Positions 49,862 to 54,970 of a stretch of DNA of 54,970 nt are shown piece after piece. The position numbers and the translations under genes were made by a program. How positions within the stretch are numbered: position 1 is the stretch's first letter; each line of letters begins with the position of its first letter. The stretch lies in contig CALJJZ010000063.1 of assembly GCA_937973635.1 (NCBI GenBank), forward strand, positions 1-54,970, written 5' to 3'. The notes beneath the pieces are model-generated. The model did no database searches, was not told the DNA's origin, and saw nothing but the letters and a program-made list of their open reading frames with translations. This DNA is from an uncultured Bacillota bacterium. GTDB lineage: Bacteria; Bacillota; Dethiobacteria; DTU022; UBA8154.

Positions 49862-50271
49862 GTAAGATATTCCAAAATAGATTCTTTTTCTTCTTCTGTA
49901 GAAAAAAAGATGCCTTTCTGTAGCTCCATAAAGTAAGCCTCTTTAGCATGATAAGGCAGAATTTCTACTATTATGGTGCTGCCATCTTCTTTTTGTTCAT
50001 ATATAGCCAGGCGATTATTACCATGAAGCCCTATAAAATATTTTTTGACAGAATTAAGGGGCAGGTAATTATCCCTTTTTTCTTCTTCTTTTTTTATTAC
50101 AGGATAAAGGACACGGCCATCACGCGTTAGATATTGACCTTTATTTTCAATACCTTCAACTTGGGTATACCTTAATAAATACGTCCCGCTAATAATTATA
50201 AAAACAAACAACACAAAAATACTCAGGCCGCGCCAGAAGTAAACCTTCTCCAAATTTTGTTCCCTGTTCAT
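49855..50271 (-). CDS. BofC C-terminal domain-like membrane protein
   Basis: This 138-aa protein has one N-terminal transmembrane helix (about residues 14-33) and an extracytoplasmic domain. Its C-terminal half, with KKYFIGLHGNNRLAIYE and the LQKGIFFSTEEEKESILEYL ending, resembles the C-terminal domain of BofC. In Bacillus BofC is a forespore protein that delays SpoIVB-dependent activation of pro-sigma-K. Its position next to ruvCAB matches the Bacillus bofC-ruvA-ruvB order. The similarity is modest, so the assignment relies partly on synteny. It could represent another small membrane protein of the same fold. Confidence 0.6.
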   Translation of the reverse strand: MNREQNLEKVYFWRGLSIFVLFVFIIISGTYLLRYTQVEGIENKGQYLTRDGRVLYPVIKKEEEKRDNYLPLNSVKKYFIGLHGNNRLAIYEQKEDGSTIIVEILPYHAKEAYFMELQKGIFFSTEEEKESILEYLTS

Positions 50272-50347
50272 TTTTAACCCGTGCTTTCTTGAGTTAATGT
50301 TTTATTTCATTTTTGTATGGAAGGAGCGGCTCATTATTGTTTTAAAC

Positions 50348-51100
50348 CTAAAGGGATTGCATTATCTCCTCAGGAATATCATAATTTGCATAAACATTTT
50401 GCACATCATCCTGATCCTCCAGCGCATCCAAAAGATCAAGCAGCTTTTTTGCCTCTTCTTGATCCGTAACCGCTATTGTATTTTGCGGAACCATGGTAAC
50501 CTCGGCTGTTGCCAATACAAATCCTTGTTCAATCATACGGTTTTTTACCGTTTCAAAATTTTCCGGAGCAGTCAAAATTATATAACTGCCCCCTTCTTCC
50601 TTAAAGTCTTCTGCGCCACTTTCCAGGGCAAGGAGCATCAGCTCATCCTCAGAAATGTTACCACCCTGTCTCTCTATGGCAATAAAGCCCATCCGTTTAA
50701 ACATCCAAGCAACACAACCTGATTCTCCCATATTACCGCCACGGCGGGTAAAGATACTGCGGATCTCTGCCGCTGTCCGGTTGCGGTTGTCAGTCATGAT
50801 ATCCAACAAAACAGCTACACCCCCTGGTCCATACCCCTCGTAGGTAATCTGCTCAAGAGAGATAGCTTCCAGCTCACCTGTGCCTTTTTGGATCGCCCGT
50901 GTAATATTATCTCCCGGCATGTTGGCATCGCGGGCCTTTTGTACAGCCAGGCGTAAACGAAAATTTGCATCAATGTCCCCGCCCCCTTCCCGGGCAGCTA
51001 TAATAATTTCACGAGCCAGTTTAGTAAATATTTTACCTTTTTGGGCGTCAACCCTTGCTTTCCGATGTTTAACATTGGCCCATTTGGAATGCCCAGCCAT
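50348..51100 (-). CDS. yebC: YebC/PmpR family transcriptional and translational regulator
   Basis: YebC-family proteins bind DNA or act on the ribosome at proline-rich stalls. The family N-terminus MAGHSKWANVKHRKARVDA is present, as are NMPGDNITRAIQKGTG, YEGYGPGGVA and the GGNMGESGCVAWMF loop. Length is 250 aa from the ATG at 51100, which has AGAGGTGAG upstream. The extra 14 residues possible upstream are not part of the family. It lies upstream of the BofC-like gene on the same strand. Confidence 0.96.
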   Translation of the reverse strand: MAGHSKWANVKHRKARVDAQKGKIFTKLAREIIIAAREGGGDIDANFRLRLAVQKARDANMPGDNITRAIQKGTGELEAISLEQITYEGYGPGGVAVLLDIMTDNRNRTAAEIRSIFTRRGGNMGESGCVAWMFKRMGFIAIERQGGNISEDELMLLALESGAEDFKEEGGSYIILTAPENFETVKNRMIEQGFVLATAEVTMVPQNTIAVTDQEEAKKLLDLLDALEDQDDVQNVYANYDIPEEIMQSL

Positions 51101-51204
51101 TTTCTCACCTCTTTTGCCAGAAATTAAGTATTCAGCAAGCAAAGGTTTCAGAGCTTATGAACTTCCTTAGTGTATCTGAATTCTGGTTCTTAACGTCTTA
51201 ATTC

Positions 51205-51651
51205 TTATTGTACTACTGTTATTGTATCACCTTTTTTTACCCTTCCGCCCTGCAAAACTTCAGCAAAGATACCTTCACGGGGCATAACACAATCTCCGGC
51301 TTGATAGTAAATTGCACAGCGGTCATGACATTCTTTGCCGATCTGGGTCACTTCCAGGAGTACGCTCTCCCCCACCTGCAGGCGTGTACCTACCGGCAAA
51401 GCATTAAGTATAAGTCCCTTTGTGGTTATATTTTCCGCAAAATCACCGGGATTAACGTCAAGACCTTTTTCACGCATTTTGTCAATACTTTCCAGGGCAA
51501 GCAGACTTACCTGTCTGTGCCATGGACCTGCATGGGCATCGTCCTGCAACCCAAAACCCGGCATAAGGATGCCCTCTTCGTAATCTATTTTCCGTTCTCC
51601 CTTATGTTCGCTACGACAAACAGCAACAACTAGTCCAACTGTAGCCAACAT
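51205..51651 (-). CDS. MOSC domain protein
   Basis: A 148-aa single MOSC domain, the fold that receives or carries the molybdenum cofactor sulfur. Landmarks are GLQDDAHAGPWHRQVSLLALESID, the LPVGTRLQVG strand and the cysteine-bearing IGKECHDRC near residue 108. It follows moaA by 20 bases and ends a Tat-molybdenum cofactor gene cluster, so a role in handling or delivering molybdopterin is likely. Precise chemistry is not known for these stand-alone proteins. Confidence 0.9.
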   Translation of the reverse strand: MLATVGLVVAVCRSEHKGERKIDYEEGILMPGFGLQDDAHAGPWHRQVSLLALESIDKMREKGLDVNPGDFAENITTKGLILNALPVGTRLQVGESVLLEVTQIGKECHDRCAIYYQAGDCVMPREGIFAEVLQGGRVKKGDTITVVQ

Positions 51652-51671
51652 TCTTCCCCCTTTTAACCAAA

Positions 51672-52673
51672 CTAACCACCAATTTGAGACATAAAACGCT
51701 TACCCCGAAACTGGCCACGTCGTTCTTCCGGAGTAGAAGCTACAATGCAAGGGTCGGCTCGTAAAGACATGGCCTCTTTAAATTTTATTTTCAGCGCCTG
51801 TACGTTTCCAAGTGCAGGATATAAATCCACTTCATCTTCAGAAAACAAGCAGGGCTTAAGTTTGCCGTCAGCTGTCACCCGCAGGCGGTTGCACTGTGCA
51901 CAGAAATGGCGGCTTAATGGGGAAATAAGACCGATTTTACCGACAGCACCCTCCAAAGAGTAATAGCGTGCCGGTCCGCCACCGTGTTCCCCCTTCAACT
52001 GCTTTAATGGAGCGATGGATGCACCGATCTCCATAACCCGGGCCAGATCAAGAAAATAGTCCGCCCACTTCCCTTCTTGTCCTGTTGTTGGCATATACTC
52101 AATAAAACGCACATGTAAATCCTGATCCAGAGTAAGCCTAAGAAACTTTTCTATTTCATGATCATTGATACCCTTTAATAAGACCACATTTAACTTTACT
52201 GGGACAAGACCTGCTTTAAGAGCACTTTCAATACCTGTTAAGGCGCTCTCCAGGCAGCCACCCTTTGTAATTTGACGAAAATTTTCTTCATCAAGGGAAT
52301 CAAGGCTTATATTCACTCTTTTTAGTCCCGCTGCAGCCAGATCCTCTGCCATCCTATCCAAAAGCATACCATTTGTGGTCAGCGAAAGATCCCGTATCCC
52401 TTTAGCGCCGGCAACTGCTTCAACAATTTTTACAATATCTGTGCGCAACAACGGCTCTCCACCAGTCAGACGTATCCTAGAAATACCCAGTGCTCCAGCG
52501 ACCTCACTGATCTGGCGATAATGTTCTACTGATAACCTGGCTTCCGAAGGCTCAACAGCACACTTACTCGGATCGGAGCGGCAATAAAAACAGTTAAGAT
52601 TACATTTATCTGTTACAGACAGTCGCAGGTAAGTGATCGCTCTGCCGTAACGATCAACAAGTTTGCTAGCCAT
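51672..52673 (-). CDS. moaA: GTP 3',8-cyclase MoaA
   Basis: MoaA is the radical SAM enzyme that converts GTP to the first molybdopterin intermediate. The N-terminal cluster motif is CNLNCFYCR (near residue 24). The second [4Fe-4S] site is CAQCNRLR with CLF further on. The protein ends in -GG, a functional MoaA feature. GGEPLLRTDIV and NISLDSLDEENF are family landmarks. Length is 333 aa. It follows mobA by 44 bases. moaC, moaE and moeA are not in the window. Confidence 0.96.
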   Translation of the reverse strand: MASKLVDRYGRAITYLRLSVTDKCNLNCFYCRSDPSKCAVEPSEARLSVEHYRQISEVAGALGISRIRLTGGEPLLRTDIVKIVEAVAGAKGIRDLSLTTNGMLLDRMAEDLAAAGLKRVNISLDSLDEENFRQITKGGCLESALTGIESALKAGLVPVKLNVVLLKGINDHEIEKFLRLTLDQDLHVRFIEYMPTTGQEGKWADYFLDLARVMEIGASIAPLKQLKGEHGGGPARYYSLEGAVGKIGLISPLSRHFCAQCNRLRVTADGKLKPCLFSEDEVDLYPALGNVQALKIKFKEAMSLRADPCIVASTPEERRGQFRGKRFMSQIGG

Positions 52674-52717
52674 AGCGCCACGGTTTCTCCCTTCTGTAGC
52701 CTACCTGAGGTTTAATT

Positions 52718-53353
52718 TTAATCTTTAATAAATATACTTTCCGCGTAACGTAAAACATCAGGAGTATTAATATTTAAAAATGAGAGCTGCGCAGGATCAT
52801 ACATCTCTACAATATCCTTATCAATTTTCTTAACTCTGAGTTTATCGAAAAGCGATGTAACTTTATAGTGCTTAAGCTCTAACGCCTCACTAATAGCCGG
52901 CAAGACTCGTTGATTATAAAAACAGAAAAAAGGCTGGTAATATCCATCAAGAAAGGGTGCTACCAAATCGTAGTCCAAAGCAAACACAGCCATATGGCGA
53001 ATAAGCCCCAGAGACAAAAACGGCATATCGCAGGCTGCAATAAAACAGGAAGGGTATGAAGCCGCACTCAGGGCTGCATGAATGCCCCTCAAGGAATTTT
53101 TTTCTCCTTCTCTAAGGATATCTGTTACCAGGCGTACGGATAAATAAGATAACTCTTTATGTTTATCTGAAACAATGATAACTTCGGCAAAAAGACTGTT
53201 TAACTTACGTACAATTATTTCGATAAGACGTTGACTACCAAGTTTAATGAAAGCCTTGTCTTCACCCATGCGCTTGCTTTCTCCACCAGCCAGCACAGCT
53301 GCAGAAAAAGGAAGTATTTCTGTTCCTGTATTTTCCGCATCGCTTTTTCTCAC
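52718..53353 (-). CDS. mobA: Molybdenum cofactor guanylyltransferase MobA
   Basis: MobA attaches GMP to molybdopterin, making the dinucleotide cofactor used by DMSO-reductase-type enzymes such as formate dehydrogenases. The nucleotide-binding AVLAGGESKRMGEDKA lies near residues 19-34, with the FIAACDMPFLS Asp motif in the middle. Length is 211 aa, slightly long because of a 15-residue N-terminal lead. It starts 5 bases after tatC. Its link to Tat genes fits export of folded molybdoenzymes. Confidence 0.92.
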   Translation of the reverse strand: MRKSDAENTGTEILPFSAAVLAGGESKRMGEDKAFIKLGSQRLIEIIVRKLNSLFAEVIIVSDKHKELSYLSVRLVTDILREGEKNSLRGIHAALSAASYPSCFIAACDMPFLSLGLIRHMAVFALDYDLVAPFLDGYYQPFFCFYNQRVLPAISEALELKHYKVTSLFDKLRVKKIDKDIVEMYDPAQLSFLNINTPDVLRYAESIFIKD

Positions 53354-53358
53354 GATAA

Positions 53359-54105
53359 TTATGCCTCCGCCTCTCTTTCCTTTCTCCTTTTGTTTCCTTT
53401 TTCAGTAAGGCGAACCAAAATAATCCCCGTTTCATAAAGGAAAAGGAGTGGAGCAATCATGAGTAATTGGGAGAATACATCTGGCGGTGTAATTATAGCA
53501 GAAACAATCGCCATTACAAGAATAGCAAACTTGCGCTGTTTTTTCAAAAACTGTGATGAAACCAACCCTAATCTTCCCAGGAACCAGAACACAACAGGAA
53601 CCTGGAAAACAGCACCAAAGGAGATTAGAAACGAAACGACAAAGGAAATATAGCGGCTAATTGTAAATAAAGGTTCCAGACTTTCGGTTTGAAAACCCAG
53701 AAAAAAATGTAAAGCAAAAGGGAAAACCAAGTAATAGCTAAACGCCATCCCCAGAAAAAAAAGCAAATTCATAAAGATAATCAACGGTATGACCGTACGC
53801 CTTTCCATACGGCGTAATGCAGGCATAATGAAAGCAAGGATATGATAAAAAGTTATTGGTATGGTCAATACCGTTCCTGCTGTAAAAGCCAGGCGTATCT
53901 GGGCCATAAAAGCTTCTGCAGGCGTAGTATAAATAAGGTTCATTTCTCCTGCAGGAGCAATTAAAAAAGAGAGAATGTCATTTACATAAACAAAGCAGAT
54001 TATGGCAGCAATGAATATAACTAAGGCAATATAAATAATTCGTCTGCGCAGTTCATCCAGGTGTTCAAACAGACTCATTTCCGCTTCCTGATTTTTTGCT
54101 GCCAC
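53359..54105 (-). CDS. tatC: Sec-independent protein translocase subunit TatC
   Basis: TatC recognises twin-arginine signal peptides. The signature MSLFEHLDELRRRI near residue 10 and six transmembrane helices are visible, with FTAGTVLTIPITFYHILAFIMPAL in the second helix region and FYLVFPFAL-like FSYYLVFPFALHFFLGF. The end of the protein has the VVSFLISFGAVFQVPVV region and the charged tail. Length is 248 aa. The start is GTG with GGGGG upstream, and an ATG nine codons in is also plausible. It lies between two tatA genes and mobA. Confidence 0.96.
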   Translation of the reverse strand: MAAKNQEAEMSLFEHLDELRRRIIYIALVIFIAAIICFVYVNDILSFLIAPAGEMNLIYTTPAEAFMAQIRLAFTAGTVLTIPITFYHILAFIMPALRRMERRTVIPLIIFMNLLFFLGMAFSYYLVFPFALHFFLGFQTESLEPLFTISRYISFVVSFLISFGAVFQVPVVFWFLGRLGLVSSQFLKKQRKFAILVMAIVSAIITPPDVFSQLLMIAPLLFLYETGIILVRLTEKGNKRRKEREAEA

Positions 54106-54185
54106 TAAAGCTACCCCCTGTAATTAAACTAATATAACACCGCCGGTAGCTGTTAATTGCTGTTAATTAACGAAAGATAAAATAA

Positions 54186-54377
54186 TTAGGCGTCCTTTTC
54201 TTCTTTTTTGCCCTGTTTTTCTTCGTCATCTTTTCCGCTTACTGCATTCCTAAAATTTCTAACTGCCTGTCCTACTGACTTACTAAGGCCTGGCAATTTC
54301 CCCGGCCCGAAAATAATCAATACTATAACAAGGATTAATACTACTTCTACCCAACCGATCTTACCTAAAAAAGGCAC
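54186..54377 (-). CDS. tatA: Sec-independent translocase subunit TatA (short paralogue)
   Basis: TatA forms the pore with TatC. A short N-terminus (MPFLGKIGWVE) is followed by a transmembrane helix (VVLILVIVLIIF), the FGPGKLPGL hinge and an amphipathic helix SVGQAVRNFRNA with an acidic, lysine-rich tail. I chose the GTG at 54377 (63 aa), because GGGGGGA lies about 7 bases upstream; another GTG five codons earlier has none. It is the second of two tatA-like genes before tatC. Confidence 0.92.
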   Translation of the reverse strand: MPFLGKIGWVEVVLILVIVLIIFGPGKLPGLSKSVGQAVRNFRNAVSGKDDEEKQGKKEEKDA

Positions 54378-54427
54378 CTTAGATCCCCCCACTTAATAAA
54401 AATATAAAACCTTTGTCGAACTAGTAA

Positions 54428-54727
54428 TTAAGCCTTCTCCTTTGCTTCCGTTACAGCTTTGTTTTCATCTGTTTCTGTTGCTATTTCATCATCTTTAAGC
54501 GGCAGTGTTTCTTTGTTCTTTTTCTCTTCATTACCGGTTTGAAATTCACTTTTTTCTTCTTCATCATCCAGGGATACAGTCCTGCTTATTTCTGTGGTAG
54601 CTTGCCTGAACTCTCTTATACCTCTACCAATAGAACGACCAATCTCCGGCAATTTGCGCGGTCCAAAAATAATCAATGCAATTACCAGTATTAATATCAA
54701 TTCCGGAAGACCAATTTTGCCGAACAA
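54428..54727 (-). CDS. tatA: Sec-independent translocase subunit TatA/B (longer paralogue)
   Basis: The N-terminus [20 protein letters not shown], the [20 protein letters not shown] hinge and the amphipathic helix are typical of TatA. A long acidic, lysine-rich tail follows. I chose the TTG at 54727 (99 aa) because AGGAAGG is 9 bases upstream and the family starts MFG-. An ATG twelve codons earlier is possible but poorly supported. A strong promoter precedes it. The longer tail could mean a TatB-like function, but Firmicutes generally use TatA and TatC only. Confidence 0.9.
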   Translation of the reverse strand: MFGKIGLPELILILVIALIIFGPRKLPEIGRSIGRGIREFRQATTEISRTVSLDDEEEKSEFQTGNEEKKNKETLPLKDDEIATETDENKAVTEAKEKA

Positions 54728-54780
54728 TATAACCATCCTTCCTAAATAATTCTGATTATCCATTGCCTCTGTGCCTAGCT

Positions 54781-54809
54781 ATTATCTCTTTATTTATCCG
54801 TTTCGTCAA
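54781..54809 (-). promoter_or_regulatory. Sigma-A promoter of the tat-mob-moa operon
   Basis: TTGACG (54809-54804) and GATAAT (54786-54781) on the minus strand are separated by 17 bases, each one mismatch from consensus. The predicted start lies about 45 bases before the TTG of the first tatA gene. Confidence 0.8.
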
Positions 54810-54838
54810 TCCCCCATTGAACATTGACAGAAACAGTA

Positions 54839-54866
54839 TGGAGCAGGGGGCTTTTCCCTCTGCTCC
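54839..54866 (-). terminator. Hairpin downstream of 5S rRNA, probable rRNA operon terminator
   Basis: GGAGCAG and CTGCTCC (54840-54866) pair around a loop containing GGGAAAAGCCCC. The hairpin sits 30 bases after the 5S 3' end and 30 bases before the tat promoter. The following sequence, ATACTGTTTCTG, is only weakly T-rich, so termination is probable from position rather than from a good T-tract. Confidence 0.5.
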
Positions 54867-54895
54867 ATCCTCAAAAGTTTGTTTTTTAAAAATTT

Positions 54896-54970
54896 AATCC
54901 CGGCAGGGACCTACTCTTCCGGGGGCTGTCGCCCCGAGTACCATCGGCGCTGGAGGGCTTAACTGCCGTG
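54896..54970 (-). rRNA. 5S ribosomal RNA (3' part)
   Basis: The minus strand reads CACGGCAGTTAAGCCC, then CAGCGCCGATGGTACTCGGG, GGAAGAGTAGG and CCCTGCCGGG, the conserved loop-B to 3'-end pattern of bacterial 5S rRNA. About 75 of some 117 bases are present; the 5' part lies beyond the right edge. It marks the end of an rRNA operon transcribed towards the tat genes. The exact 3' end is estimated. Confidence 0.93.

Overview
The window comes from an endospore-forming, anaerobic, Gram-positive bacterium of the class Clostridia. The evidence is a complete spoIIIAA-AH operon, spoIID, an uninterrupted sigK, a BofC-like protein, IreB, the AddAB nuclease instead of RecBCD, the clostridial SCIFF peptide with its radical SAM maturase, an Asp23/AmaP/DUF2273 envelope-stress module, the QueH type of queuosine enzyme, and a ferredoxin-domain aldo/keto reductase. 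I cannot name the species. Base composition is moderate and almost every gene is on the minus strand, so the natural reading direction is from the right edge to the left edge. The only plus-strand gene is a small GDT1-like transporter at 41640.

Read in transcription order: the 3' half of a 5S rRNA lies at the right edge, followed by a hairpin and a strong sigma-A promoter. This promoter starts a tatA-tatA-tatC-mobA-moaA-MOSC cluster, which pairs Tat export with molybdenum cofactor synthesis. Next come yebC, a BofC-like gene, ruvC-ruvA-ruvB, queH, a DUF2905 gene, spoIID, queA, tgt, yajC and a TIGR04086 membrane gene, an arrangement close to the bofC-ruvAB-queA-tgt-yrbF-yrzE order of Bacillus. 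After the GDT1/CDF pair come the SCIFF peptide (too short for routine gene calling), its maturase, rarA, mnmA, a zinc-ribbon gene, an AI-2E family gene, alaS, ireB, the aldo/keto reductase, ruvX, DUF1292 and mltG, then apgM, addB, addA, sigK and yqeG.

The region 10.5-18.5 kb is accessory and partly decayed. It holds a small type II secretion/type IV pilus-like gene set (gspE, gspF and four pseudopilin-like genes), an EAL-HDOD signalling protein, a prepilin peptidase that has lost its N-terminal half, and a dead IS110-family element whose transposase carries three frameshifts and lacks a normal start codon. The left part holds pepP-efp, an acidic zinc-ribbon protein, the spoIIIA operon behind a plausible sigma-E promoter, the asp23 operon, nusB, and a NuoE/HydC-type [2Fe-2S] subunit that begins a redox operon running off the left edge.

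The most interesting points are a SCIFF peptide with a seventh cysteine, the disabled prepilin peptidase beside intact pseudopilin genes, an IS110 relic whose ribosome binding site can be masked by an inverted repeat and whose 3' non-coding end may encode a bridge RNA, an unassigned structured element between queA and the tgt promoter, and an aldo/keto reductase whose catalytic lysine position is arginine. I found no CRISPR array, no tRNA gene and no phage, and I did not recognise a clearly new multi-gene system.
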